DNA from: Wenxinia saemankumensis
GTDB lineage: Bacteria > Pseudomonadota > Alphaproteobacteria > Rhodobacterales > Rhodobacteraceae
Assembly (NCBI RefSeq): GCF_900141735.1
Contig: NZ_FQYO01000002.1
Coordinates: 248,001-312,000, forward strand
Direction: 5' to 3'
Length of the DNA: 64,000 bases
Below are positions 27,816 through 36,391 of the stretch, one piece after another. The position numbers and the translations under genes were made by a program. A model generated the notes under the pieces. The model ran no database searches, was not told the DNA's origin, and saw nothing but the letters and a program-made list of their open reading frames with translations. The number at the start of each line of letters is the position of its first letter. Within the stretch, counting starts at the first letter, position 1.

Positions 27816-29357
27816 ATGGCGACGACGACCGATCCGCATCGCGCGGGATTCCGGCTCAGCCAACTTGTCTACGACACGCGTTACAGGTCGATGACGATCC
27901 AGATCGTCGCGCTCGTCGCGCTGATCGTCGCCGGCTGGTGGCTGGTCGCGAACGTGGTGCAGAACCTGTCCGCGCTCGGCAAGGATTTCGACTTCGGCTT
28001 CCTGTCGTCGCGTGCCGGCTACGACATCAACCAGACGCTGATCGCCTACGACAATTCGATGAGCCACGGCCGCGCCTCGCTCGTCGGCATCCTCAACACG
28101 CTTCTCGTCGCGTTCATGGGCTGCGTCACCGCGACCGTGCTCGGCGTGATCGCGGGCGTGCTGCGGCTGTCGAGGAACTGGATCGTGGCGAAGCTGATGG
28201 CCGTCTATGTCGAGGGCTTCCGCAACGTCCCGCTGTTGCTGTGGATCGTGCTGATCTTCGCGGTGATGACGGAATCGACGCCGCAGCCGCGTGATTTCCG
28301 CGTGCTCGACGACGGCACGTCGGCCGCCTCGATGCTGCTGGGCGACACGATTGCCATCACCAACCGCGGGGTGTTCATCCCCGCCCCGGTCTGGGGCTCG
28401 GGGGCGCTGGTGCTCGGCCTCGTCTTCCTCGCCTCGCTGGTCGCCATCTGGGCCTATCGCCGCTGGGCCTTCGCCCGGCAGGAGAGGACGGGCCAGATCG
28501 CGCCGGTCTTCCGCGTATCGCTCGTCCTGTTCCTCGTGCCGACGATCCTCGTCTTCCTGTTCATGGCCTTCCTCTCCGACCGGCAGACGCTGGTCGCCTA
28601 TGGGGGCGCCGACGGTCAGGACCTTGCCGGTTTCGCGCAGGCGCTCGGCCCCGACGGGCGGGTGACGGCCTGCGTCGTGCCCGGCACCACCCAGGCGCTG
28701 CTGGTCCGCCGCGCGCTGCGGAACTCGGACGCGAATTTCAGTCTCGTCGAGGTCGCCGACGGCGAGGCCGCCATCGCGGCGGCCGAGGCGGGCGAATGCA
28801 ACCTGATCTCGCAGCCGCCCGGCGTCGATCCCGCGACGATCCCGGCCGGCGGCTTCGCCCTGTCGGACGGCATCCGCTCGGGCAACCCGGTGGAGTTCGA
28901 CGTCCCCGTCCTCGGCGGCTTCAACTTCGAGGGCGGCCTGCAGGTCCGCAACTCGCTGATCGCGCTGTGGCTGGCCCTGTCGCTCTATACCGGGGCCTTC
29001 ATCGCCGAGATCGTGCGCGGCGGCATCCTCGCCATCTCCAGGGGCCAGTCCGAGGCGGCCTTCGCGCTCGGCCTGCGTCCCAACCGGACGATGAACCTCG
29101 TCATCCTGCCGCAGGCGCTGCGGGTCATCATCCCGCCGCTGATCTCGCAATACCTCAACCTGACCAAGAACTCCTCGCTCGCCATCGCCGTCGGCTACAT
29201 GGACGTGCGCGCGACGCTGGGGGGGATCACGATCAACCAGACCGGGCGCGAGCTCGAGGGGATGCTGCTGCTCGGCGGCTTCTATCTCGGCCTGTCGCTG
29301 CTGATCTCGGGCGTGCTCAACGTCTACAACAATCGCGTCAAGCTGAAGGAGCGCTGA
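27816..29357 (+). CDS. aapQ: Amino-acid ABC transporter permease AapQ/BztB with binding-protein-like insert
   Basis: This inner-membrane permease (513 aa) is much longer than I expect for AapQ/BztB (about 400-430). Hydrophobic segments occur at about residues 27-48, 90-115, 135-150, 195-215, 230-255 and then again from 373. The EAA-type loop RGGILAISRGQSEAAFALGLR near the C-terminus is normal. Residues about 255-365 form an extra soluble region with VTACVVPGTTQALLVRR and AAEAGECNLIS, similar in pattern to VCIQTGTTTELNLADYF and YLAGACDVYT in AapJ. It may be a partial substrate-binding lobe. Neighbouring aapM starts 1 bp after the stop. Confidence 0.92.
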   Translation: MATTTDPHRAGFRLSQLVYDTRYRSMTIQIVALVALIVAGWWLVANVVQNLSALGKDFDFGFLSSRAGYDINQTLIAYDNSMSHGRASLVGILNTLLVAFMGCVTATVLGVIAGVLRLSRNWIVAKLMAVYVEGFRNVPLLLWIVLIFAVMTESTPQPRDFRVLDDGTSAASMLLGDTIAITNRGVFIPAPVWGSGALVLGLVFLASLVAIWAYRRWAFARQERTGQIAPVFRVSLVLFLVPTILVFLFMAFLSDRQTLVAYGGADGQDLAGFAQALGPDGRVTACVVPGTTQALLVRRALRNSDANFSLVEVADGEAAIAAAEAGECNLISQPPGVDPATIPAGGFALSDGIRSGNPVEFDVPVLGGFNFEGGLQVRNSLIALWLALSLYTGAFIAEIVRGGILAISRGQSEAAFALGLRPNRTMNLVILPQALRVIIPPLISQYLNLTKNSSLAIAVGYMDVRATLGGITINQTGRELEGMLLLGGFYLGLSLLISGVLNVYNNRVKLKER

Positions 29358-29358
29358 G

Positions 29359-30663
29359 ATGAGCGACACGCACGCCCAGACGGTTCCTTACGTCCGCGAG
29401 TCCATGCTGCCCCAGGCGGAGCCGCCCGTGGCGGAGCGCGGTGTCGTCAAGTGGATCCGCGAGAACCTCGTCTCGTCCTGGCTGAACGCGATCCTGACGC
29501 TGGTCTCGCTCTACATCATCTGGTGGGTCGTCTCGCACGTCTGGGGCTGGTTCGCCGGATCGGTCTGGAATGCCGGATCGCTCACCGAATGCCGCGAGAT
29601 CCTGGCGGGGGAGGAGGGCGCCTGCTTCGCCGTCATCGCCGAGCGGTGGAACCAGCTCGTCTTCGGGTTCTACCCGCCCGAGCTCTACTGGCGCCCGCTC
29701 CTCGCGCTCGCACTGTTCTTCGCCGCCATCGCACCGGTCCTGTTCCCCGAGCGCGTGCCGCGGGCGATGTTCGTCGTGACCGCGGCGATGCCCTTCGTCA
29801 ATGTCTGGCTGATCTGGGGCGGCTCGCTCTGGGGGCCGATCTTCGTCGCGCTCGGCTTCGTCGCCGGATGGGGGGCCTGGCGGCTGGCCCAGCCACGGCT
29901 CGGCGTGCTGGCCGGGGCGATCCTGTCGGTCCTCGCGGCGCTGCTCTGGTGGGGAGTCGTGACGGGCTGGGCCTCGCCCGACTTCGCCCGGATCCTGCCG
30001 CTCGACCTGCAGCGGGTGACGAGCCGCGACATCGGCGGGTTCCTCCTGTCGACCATCATCGGCCTGTCCGCGATCATCCTGTCCCTGCCGCTCGGCATCC
30101 TGCTGGCGCTGGGGCGGCAATCGGATCTCTTCATCATCAACAAGGTCTCGGTCGCCTTCATCGAGGTGATCCGGGGGATCCCGCTGATCGTCTGGCTCTT
30201 CACCGCGCAGCTTCTGCTGAACTACTTCCTGCCGCCCGGAACGAATTTCGACCTGCTGCTGCGGGTCATCATCATGGTGACGCTGTTCTCGGCCGCCTAC
30301 ATCGCCGAGGTGGTCCGCGGCGGCCTCGCGGCGCTGCCGCGCGGCCAGTACGAGGGGGCCGACAGCCTCGGCCTGAGCTACTGGCAGTCGATGCGGCTGA
30401 TCATCCTGCCGCAGGCGCTGAAGATCTCGATCCCCGGGATCGTCAACACCTTCATCGGCCTGTTCAAGGACACCACGCTCGTCGTCTTCATCGGCCTGCT
30501 CGACCCGATCGGCTTCTCCAACGCGATCCGGGCCTCCACCGACTGGAACGGCATCTACTGGGAGCTCTTCGTCTTCATCGGCGTGCTCTTCTTCATCTTC
30601 TGCTACTCGATGGGGCGCTACTCGCTCTACCTCGAGAAGAAGCTTTCCCGCGAACATCGCTGA
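29359..30663 (+). CDS. aapM: Amino-acid ABC transporter permease AapM/BztC
   Basis: The second permease subunit (434 aa) of the system. About eight hydrophobic segments can be read; the MetI-type domain includes EVIRGIPLIVWLFTAQLL and the EAA loop GGLAALPRGQYEGADSLGLS ending at ILPQALKISIP. Normal length for the family and without the insert of AapQ. It is 1 bp from aapQ and 11 bp from aapP. Confidence 0.94.
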   Translation: MSDTHAQTVPYVRESMLPQAEPPVAERGVVKWIRENLVSSWLNAILTLVSLYIIWWVVSHVWGWFAGSVWNAGSLTECREILAGEEGACFAVIAERWNQLVFGFYPPELYWRPLLALALFFAAIAPVLFPERVPRAMFVVTAAMPFVNVWLIWGGSLWGPIFVALGFVAGWGAWRLAQPRLGVLAGAILSVLAALLWWGVVTGWASPDFARILPLDLQRVTSRDIGGFLLSTIIGLSAIILSLPLGILLALGRQSDLFIINKVSVAFIEVIRGIPLIVWLFTAQLLLNYFLPPGTNFDLLLRVIIMVTLFSAAYIAEVVRGGLAALPRGQYEGADSLGLSYWQSMRLIILPQALKISIPGIVNTFIGLFKDTTLVVFIGLLDPIGFSNAIRASTDWNGIYWELFVFIGVLFFIFCYSMGRYSLYLEKKLSREHR

Positions 30664-30674
30664 GGACCTGACCC

Positions 30675-31472
30675 ATGACCGATACCGCATTCGACGACAG
30701 CCCGAAGGTCGACCGCAGCCAGATGAAGGTCTCGGACGAGGTCGCGATCGAGATCGCCGAGATGAACAAGTGGTACGGGACGTTCCACGTCCTGCGCGAC
30801 ATCAACCTGACCGTCTACCGGGGCGAGCGCATCGTGATCTGCGGCCCCTCCGGCTCGGGCAAGTCGACTCTGATCCGCTGCATCAACCGGCTGGAGGAGC
30901 ATCAGTCGGGCCGGATCGTCGTCGACGGGACCGAGCTGTCGAGCGACCTGAAGAACATCGACAAGATCCGGTCCGAGGTCGGGATGTGCTTTCAGCACTT
31001 CAACCTCTTCCCGCATCTGACGATCCTCGAGAACTGCACCCTCGCCCCGATCTGGGTCCGCAAGGTTCCCAAGAAGGAGGCCGAGGAAACGGCCATGCAC
31101 TTCCTCGAGAAGGTGAAGATCCCCGATCAGGCCAACAAGTATCCGGGCCAGCTCTCGGGCGGGCAGCAGCAGCGTGTGGCCATCGCCCGCTCGCTCTGCA
31201 TGCGGCCGCGCATCATGCTCTTCGACGAGCCGACCTCCGCCCTCGATCCCGAGATGATCAAGGAGGTGCTCGACACCATGATCGAGCTCGCCGAGGAGGG
31301 GATGACGATGATCTGCGTCACGCACGAGATGGGCTTCGCCCAGGCCGTGGCGAACCGGGTCATCTTCATGGACCAGGGCCAGATCGTCGAACAGAACGAG
31401 CCCAGGGAGTTCTTCAACAACCCGCGCAGCGACCGGACCAAGCTGTTCCTCAGCCAGATCCTCGGCCACTGA
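30675..31472 (+). CDS. aapP: Amino-acid ABC transporter ATPase AapP/BztD
   Basis: The ATP-binding subunit (265 aa) energises uptake. Walker [10 protein letters not shown] is at residues 57-65, the signature [15 protein letters not shown] and Walker [15 protein letters not shown] are intact, with the switch His in CVTHEMGF. A ~25-residue N-terminal extension precedes the fold, as is common in this subfamily. Last gene of the operon; converges on the sixA-like gene. Confidence 0.96.
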   Translation: MTDTAFDDSPKVDRSQMKVSDEVAIEIAEMNKWYGTFHVLRDINLTVYRGERIVICGPSGSGKSTLIRCINRLEEHQSGRIVVDGTELSSDLKNIDKIRSEVGMCFQHFNLFPHLTILENCTLAPIWVRKVPKKEAEETAMHFLEKVKIPDQANKYPGQLSGGQQQRVAIARSLCMRPRIMLFDEPTSALDPEMIKEVLDTMIELAEEGMTMICVTHEMGFAQAVANRVIFMDQGQIVEQNEPREFFNNPRSDRTKLFLSQILGH

Positions 31473-31489
31473 AGGCGGCGCGCCGCCCG

Positions 31490-31987
31490 CTACAGGTCCC
31501 GCGGCGCGGCGAAATGCTCGACCCGGCCCGAGCCGGGCTGCACGTCCTGCCATGGCCCGCCCGGGAAGGTCAGGATCGCGATGCCGGCGGTCGGGTAGGC
31601 CGCGAAGCGGTCCTGCTCCGGCCCCCCCGTCGCGAGCAGCGCCGCGAGGCTGCCGATCCCGGGGAAATGCGCGACGATCATCACGTCCGCCTCGCTCCGG
31701 TCCTGCAGCAGGCGCAGCATCGTGCCCGGCTCGGCGAGGTAGAGCGCATCGAGCGGCTCGCAGGGCGGCGCGACCTCCCAGGCCGCGCTCACCTCCTCCC
31801 AGGTTTGCCGGGTCCGGCGCGCGGACGAGACCAGCGCGACATCAGGGCGGGCAAGCCCCGCCAGCCAGCGCCCCATCGCGGCCGCGTCTGCGTGCCCCCG
31901 GTCGGTCAGGGAGCGGGCGGCATCGTCCTGCCAGGGGCCTTGCGCCTCGGCCGCGCCGTGTCGCATCAGGATCAGGCGTCGCGTCAC
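31490..31987 (-). CDS. sixA: SixA-type phosphohistidine phosphatase
   Basis: A 165-aa histidine-phosphatase-fold protein with the catalytic LILMRHGAAE motif near the N-terminus, RTRQTWEEV and VAHFPGIGSLA carrying the second His. SixA removes phosphate from phosphohistidine proteins (ArcB, PTSNtr NPr in E. coli). It starts at GTG 31987, overlapping the upstream gene's stop (GTGA). Substrate in this organism is unknown. Confidence 0.86.
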   Translation of the reverse strand: MTRRLILMRHGAAEAQGPWQDDAARSLTDRGHADAAAMGRWLAGLARPDVALVSSARRTRQTWEEVSAAWEVAPPCEPLDALYLAEPGTMLRLLQDRSEADVMIVAHFPGIGSLAALLATGGPEQDRFAAYPTAGIAILTFPGGPWQDVQPGSGRVEHFAAPRDL

Positions 31988-32550
31988 GGGTGATAGGCCC
32001 TCATGTGGAACGCCGATTGCGCGGGCGGCCGCAGGTCCTGCCCGACCGGGCAGGCCCGGCGCACGGCGCAGCCCCGGTCCAGGCAGTCCCGCCCGGCCTC
32101 GGTGTCGAGGTAGCCGTGGCACCGCGCCGTATCCAGGCCGTCCGGCCCGAATGCATCGATTGGGCAGGCCGCCCGGCAGGGCGCGGCACAGGTGGTGCAG
32201 GGGCGGGGCAGGGGCGGCGGCAGGTCGACGGGGTAGGGCAGGGCCAGCGCCCCCCGGACCGAGACCCAGAGACCCCGCTCGCCATGCACCATCATCGCGA
32301 CCGGCGACGACCAGGCCCGGCCCGTGGCGAAGGCCCAGCCGAAGATCGGTGCGTAAGGCGGCCCGTCTAAGGGGAAGAGCGCCGTGCCCCCCACCGCCGC
32401 CGCGAGTGCGCCGACGACACGGGCCGACCAACGGTCGAGAGGGTCCGGCGCCCCGTCCCGGTATTCCGCCGATGCGGCGAAGATCTCCCAGAATCGCGGC
32501 TCGTCCGGTCCCAGCAGCAGGATCGCCTCCGATCCTTCGCGGCGCAGCAC
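31984..32550 (-). CDS. Ferredoxin-like protein with Cys clusters
   Basis: The product (188 aa from GTG 32550) has two C-terminal cysteine groups, CTTCAAPCRAACP and, later, C (CHGY), CLDRGC and ACPVG, suggesting iron-sulfur clusters of the QueG-like ferredoxin type. The N-terminal half is a globular region with WSSPVAMMVHGERGLWVS-RGAL. In-frame family-like sequence ([19 protein letters not shown]) continues upstream to 32625, where a CTG overlaps the argB stop; no ATG, GTG or TTG exists there. The true start may therefore be CTG 32625 or ATA 32616. Redox partner unknown. Confidence 0.78.
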   Translation of the reverse strand: MLRREGSEAILLLGPDEPRFWEIFAASAEYRDGAPDPLDRWSARVVGALAAAVGGTALFPLDGPPYAPIFGWAFATGRAWSSPVAMMVHGERGLWVSVRGALALPYPVDLPPPLPRPCTTCAAPCRAACPIDAFGPDGLDTARCHGYLDTEAGRDCLDRGCAVRRACPVGQDLRPPAQSAFHMRAYHP

Positions 32551-32621
32551 GTGCCCCGGCGGCGTGGTCAGCCCGCCCAGGATCGTCAGCCCCTCCGCCG
32601 ACGCCGCGTCTTCTATCGCGG

Positions 32622-33512
32622 TCAGGTCCGTGGCTTCACGCTCGGCTCGGAGCTGCGGATCATCGACCCGGCCCCGTAATCGGTGAAGAGTTCCAGCAGC
32701 GCGGCGTTCGGCAGCCGCCCGTCCAGGATGACGGCGGCGCGCACCCCGTCCTCGACCGCCTTCACCGCCGTCTCGACCTTGGGGATCATGCCGCCCGCGA
32801 TGGTGCCGTCCGCGATCATCGCCCGAACCTGGTCGGGCGTGAGCTGCGTCACCACCTCGCCGCTGCCATCCTTGACCCCCGGCACATCGGTCAGCAGCAG
32901 CAGCCGGTCCGCCTTGAGCGCGCCCGCGATGGCGCCCGCGGCGGTATCGCCGTTGACGTTGTAGGTCTCGAGCGGGTCCATCCCCGTCGCCACGGGGGCG
33001 ACGACGGGAATGATCCCGGCGTTGAAGAGGTCGCGCAGCACCTGCACGTTCATCTCGATGGGGCGCCCGACGAAGCCCAGCTCGGGATCGTCCGCCTCGC
33101 AGACCATCAGGTCGTCGTCCTTGCCCGACAGGCCCACGGCGCGGCCGCCCTCGTCCATGATCGCCTGCACGATCCGCTTGTTGACGAGGCCGGTCAGCAC
33201 CATCTCGACCACCTCGACCGTCTGCTGGTCGGTCACGCGCTTGCCGCGGACGAAGGTACTCTCGATGTTCAGGCGCTTCAGCAGGTCGTTGATCATCGGC
33301 CCGCCGCCATGGACGACGACCGGGTAGGCGCCGACCTGCCGCATCAGTACGACGTCCCGGGCGAAGTCGGCCATCGCCTCGGCGCTGCCCATGGCGTTGC
33401 CGCCGAACTTCACGACGACGATCGCGCCGGAATAACGCTGCATGTAGGGCAGCGCCTCGTTCAGCGTGCGGGCGGTCGCGATCCAGTCACGGTCCATACT
33501 CTGCTTTCTCAT
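32622..33512 (-). CDS. argB: Acetylglutamate kinase
   Basis: ArgB (296 aa) phosphorylates N-acetylglutamate, the second step of arginine synthesis. Signatures are [38 protein letters not shown] and the [11 protein letters not shown]-type ATP region (here [10 protein letters not shown]), with [14 protein letters not shown]. The long N-terminal helix and GKRVTD loop are features of arginine-inhibited enzymes. AAGGA lies upstream of ATG 33512; ATG 33497 is possible. argD and argF lie elsewhere in the window. Confidence 0.96.
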   Translation of the reverse strand: MRKQSMDRDWIATARTLNEALPYMQRYSGAIVVVKFGGNAMGSAEAMADFARDVVLMRQVGAYPVVVHGGGPMINDLLKRLNIESTFVRGKRVTDQQTVEVVEMVLTGLVNKRIVQAIMDEGGRAVGLSGKDDDLMVCEADDPELGFVGRPIEMNVQVLRDLFNAGIIPVVAPVATGMDPLETYNVNGDTAAGAIAGALKADRLLLLTDVPGVKDGSGEVVTQLTPDQVRAMIADGTIAGGMIPKVETAVKAVEDGVRAAVILDGRLPNAALLELFTDYGAGSMIRSSEPSVKPRT

Positions 33513-33539
33513 GTGCTGGTCCTTGCGGGGTCGCCCGCA

Positions 33540-33568
33540 GGCTTAAGAGCCCGGCCCGCCCACGGCAA
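33540..33568 (-). promoter_or_regulatory. Candidate argB promoter
   Basis: On the minus strand TTGCCG (33568-33563) and TAAGCC (33545-33540) are 17 bp apart in the 59 bp gap between engB and argB. Confidence 0.45.
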
Positions 33569-33571
33569 GCG

Positions 33572-34219
33572 TCACAGATCGGCGACGATGGCGCGCAGCG
33601 TCTCCAGCCCCTCGCCCTTCTCGGAGGAGGTGAGCACGATCTCGGGGAAGGCGGCGGGGTGCCGGGCCAGCGCCTCGCGCGTACGCGCGAGGCTGTCCTC
33701 CAGCGCGCGGCCGCGCGTCTTGTCGACCTTGGTCATCACCACCTGGAAGGTGACGGCGGCCCCGTCGAGCAGGGTCATGATCTCCTCGTCGACCTTCTTC
33801 GCCCCGTGCCGCGCGTCGATCAGCACGAAGGCGCGGCGCAGCGTCTGGCGACCGGCGAGATAGGCCTTGAGCAAGCGCTGCCACTTCTCGACCACGGGCT
33901 TCGGCGCCTCGGCGAAGCCGTAGCCGGGCAGGTCGACGAGGTAGTGTTCGGGGCCGAGGACGAAGTAGTTGATCTCCTGCGTGCGGCCCGGCGTGTTCGA
34001 CGCGCGGGCCAGCCGGTTCTGCCCCGTCAGCGCATTGATGAGGCTCGACTTTCCCACGTTCGACCGGCCGGCGAAGCAGACCTCCGCCCGGTCGGCGGGG
34101 GGCAGCCCGTCCATCGCGACGACGCCCTTGAGGAACTCCACCTGCCCCGCGAAGAGCAGGCGCCCCCGCTCCGCCGCCTCGGCCTCGGGCGGTGCGGCGG
34201 CGGGGAAGGTCAGCTTCAC
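33572..34219 (-). CDS. engB: EngB/YihA ribosome-biogenesis GTPase
   Basis: EngB (215 aa) is a TrmE-Era-type GTPase needed for 50S assembly. G1 GRSNVGKSS is at residues 51-59, G2/G3 are NTPGRTQ and DLPGYG, G4 is TKVDK and G5 TSSEKG. It starts at GTG 34219 within the yidC stop (GTGA), so translation is coupled to yidC. Normal length. Confidence 0.95.
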   Translation of the reverse strand: MKLTFPAAAPPEAEAAERGRLLFAGQVEFLKGVVAMDGLPPADRAEVCFAGRSNVGKSSLINALTGQNRLARASNTPGRTQEINYFVLGPEHYLVDLPGYGFAEAPKPVVEKWQRLLKAYLAGRQTLRRAFVLIDARHGAKKVDEEIMTLLDGAAVTFQVVMTKVDKTRGRALEDSLARTREALARHPAAFPEIVLTSSEKGEGLETLRAIVADL

Positions 34220-36027
34220 TTGCCCTTCTCCTCGGCCGTCTTGCGGCGGAAGCTCTGGCGGATGTTGCCGAACACGTCCGGCTTCGACCCGTGCAGCCGC
34301 ATGATCGTGTATTGCTGCAGGAAGGTGATGGTGTTGTTCACGATCCAGTAGAGCACCAGCCCGCTGGCGAAGCTGCCCAACATGAACATGAAGATCCACG
34401 GCATCCAGGCGAAGACCATGCGCTGCGTCGGGTCCGGCGGGGCCGGGTTCAGCTTCTGCTGCAACCACATCGAGATGCCGAGCAGGATCGGCAGCACGCC
34501 GAGCGAGAGGATGAACAGGATCGAGCCCGGCTCCGGCGGCGCGAAGGGCAGCAGGCCGAAGAGGTTCAGGATCGAGGTCGGATCGGGGGCGGACAGGTCG
34601 CGGATCCACAGGATCCAGGGCGCGTGCCGCAGCTCGATCGTGACGAAGATCACCTTGTAGAGCGAGAAGAAGATCGGGATCTGCAGCAGGATCGGCAGGC
34701 AGCCGGCGGCCGGGTTCACCTTGTTCTTCTTGTAGAGCTCCATCATCCCCTGCTGAAGCTTCTGCCGGTCGTCGCCGGCCTGCTCCTTCAGCTTCTCCAT
34801 CTCGGGCTGGAGTTCCTTCATCCGCGCCATCGAGACGTAGGATTTCCGGGCCAGCGGGAAGAGGATCATCTTGATCAGGATGGTCAGGCCGATTATGGCC
34901 CAGCCCATGTTGCCGATCACGCCGTTCAGGAAGTGCAGGACGCGGAAGATCGGCTTGGTCAGGAAGAAGAACCAGCCCCAGTCGATCGAATCGACGAAAC
35001 GCTGGACGCCCGCTTCCTCGTAGGCGCGGATCGCCTCCCATTCCTTGGCGCCGGCGAAGACCAGCGTCGTGGCCTCGGCGGCCGCGCCGTCCGCGACCTC
35101 GGTCACCGGGTAGACGGTCTCGGTCTGGTAGACGCCGTTGCCGAAGCGCGCCTCCGAGCGGAAGGCGGTGCCGGGCTCGGGGATCAGGGTCGTCATCCAG
35201 TACTTGTCGGTGAAGCCGATCCAACCGTCGGAGGCGACCTCGATCCGCCCCTCCTGGGCGCCGTAATCCTCGAGATCGCCGTAATCGACCTCTTCCAGCT
35301 CGCCGTCGGACATCCGCACGACGCCCTCGTGCAGGATGAAGAACGGGCTGGTGTCGGGCAGGCCGTGCCGCGCGACGAGGCCGTAGGGCCGCAGGCTCAC
35401 CGGGGCGCCGGTCGCGTTCTCGACCGATTGCGCGACGGTGATCATGTAGCGGTCGTCGATCGAGAAGGTCTTGCGGAAGGTCAGGCCGGCGCCGTTGTCC
35501 CATTCCAGCGTGACGGGGCTGTCCGGGGTCAGCGTCTCGCCCTCGGCGACCTCCCAGCGGGTGTTCGGCCCCGGGACCTCGTCGGCGGTCACCCCGGACA
35601 CGGCCAGCCAGCCGTGCAGCGCGTAATAGGGCAGGTCGGACCCGACGGGAGAGAGCAGGCGGACGAGCGGGCTCTCGGGGTCGAGGGTCTCGTGGTAGTC
35701 GGCGAGGGACAGGTCGTCGATCCGCCCGCCGTCGAGCGAGATCGAGCCGATGACCGAGGGGGTCTCGACAGCGACGCGGGGCGCCTCGCTCGCCGCGGCC
35801 TCGACCTCGGCCACGTCGGCCTCCGGATCGCCCGGGCTGGCGGGGGTCGCGGCCGTGGCGGAATCGCCGTCCAGCGCCTCGTCGCCCGGCACGCCCTGCA
35901 CCAGCTCGCCGTCGCTGTCGGTCGTCGACGGCGCCTGCTGGTCCGGCGGGAAGAGCAGGAACCAGGTCACGATGACCAGGAAGCTCAGGACCGTGGCGAG
36001 GATGAGGTTCTTGTTCTGGTCGTCCAT
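34216..36027 (-). CDS. yidC: YidC membrane protein insertase
   Basis: YidC (603 aa) inserts and folds inner-membrane proteins, alone or with SecY. It has an N-terminal anchor ([22 protein letters not shown]), a large periplasmic domain and a C-terminal Oxa1 core with [36 protein letters not shown] and five hydrophobic segments. The usual upstream partners rnpA and rpmH are not adjacent here. engB and argB follow. Confidence 0.97.
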   Translation of the reverse strand: MDDQNKNLILATVLSFLVIVTWFLLFPPDQQAPSTTDSDGELVQGVPGDEALDGDSATAATPASPGDPEADVAEVEAAASEAPRVAVETPSVIGSISLDGGRIDDLSLADYHETLDPESPLVRLLSPVGSDLPYYALHGWLAVSGVTADEVPGPNTRWEVAEGETLTPDSPVTLEWDNGAGLTFRKTFSIDDRYMITVAQSVENATGAPVSLRPYGLVARHGLPDTSPFFILHEGVVRMSDGELEEVDYGDLEDYGAQEGRIEVASDGWIGFTDKYWMTTLIPEPGTAFRSEARFGNGVYQTETVYPVTEVADGAAAEATTLVFAGAKEWEAIRAYEEAGVQRFVDSIDWGWFFFLTKPIFRVLHFLNGVIGNMGWAIIGLTILIKMILFPLARKSYVSMARMKELQPEMEKLKEQAGDDRQKLQQGMMELYKKNKVNPAAGCLPILLQIPIFFSLYKVIFVTIELRHAPWILWIRDLSAPDPTSILNLFGLLPFAPPEPGSILFILSLGVLPILLGISMWLQQKLNPAPPDPTQRMVFAWMPWIFMFMLGSFASGLVLYWIVNNTITFLQQYTIMRLHGSKPDVFGNIRQSFRRKTAEEKGK

Positions 36028-36089
36028 AGGGCCCCCAGGAAAACGGCATCCGGCAGGGCGGGCCGGCGGCCCCCCTCGAACGCGGGCCG

Positions 36090-36118
36090 GTTCAACAGGG
36101 GAGGGGGGGAAAGGTCAA
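36090..36118 (-). promoter_or_regulatory. yidC promoter
   Basis: On the minus strand TTGACC (36118-36113) and TTGAAC (36095-36090) are 17 bp apart, 63 bp before the yidC start. Confidence 0.55.
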
Positions 36119-36391
36119 GCGGTTTCGGCCCGCCGGGACGGTGCGTCGCGGGGGCCCCGGCGGGTCCGGCCCCACGCCCCGCGCGGAGGGAGCGCCGCCG
36201 GGAAGGTCGCCGATCCGGCAGCCCCCCGTCGCCACCCCACCGCGCCGCCCCCGCCCCCACCGCCGCCCGCAGCCCGGTCCCGCCGGCCGGTGCAGGGTGC
36301 CGGGCCCCCGCGCGTCGTGGTTCCCGGGCCCCCCCGAACCGGCGCTTCGCAACACGCGGTTCCCGGCCGGCCCCTTCCGCCGATCCGCGCC
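36119..36391. other. Noncoding GC-rich spacer between the EAL gene and yidC
   Basis: Together with the yidC leader this makes a 364 bp gap. It is C- and G-rich with short Pro/Arg-coding open frames on both strands that have no family-like sequence or ribosome sites. Apart from the yidC promoter I see no gene or clear terminator. Confidence 0.5.

Noticed and set aside
33572-36049. An 825-codon minus-strand frame running through engB and yidC
   Set aside because: Only the part after GTG 34219 is family-like (EngB). The rest is an out-of-frame reading of yidC.
36092-36355. An 87-codon minus-strand frame in the yidC upstream gap
   Set aside because: Composition is Gly/Pro/Arg-rich low-complexity, with no ribosome site, and it overlaps the yidC promoter.
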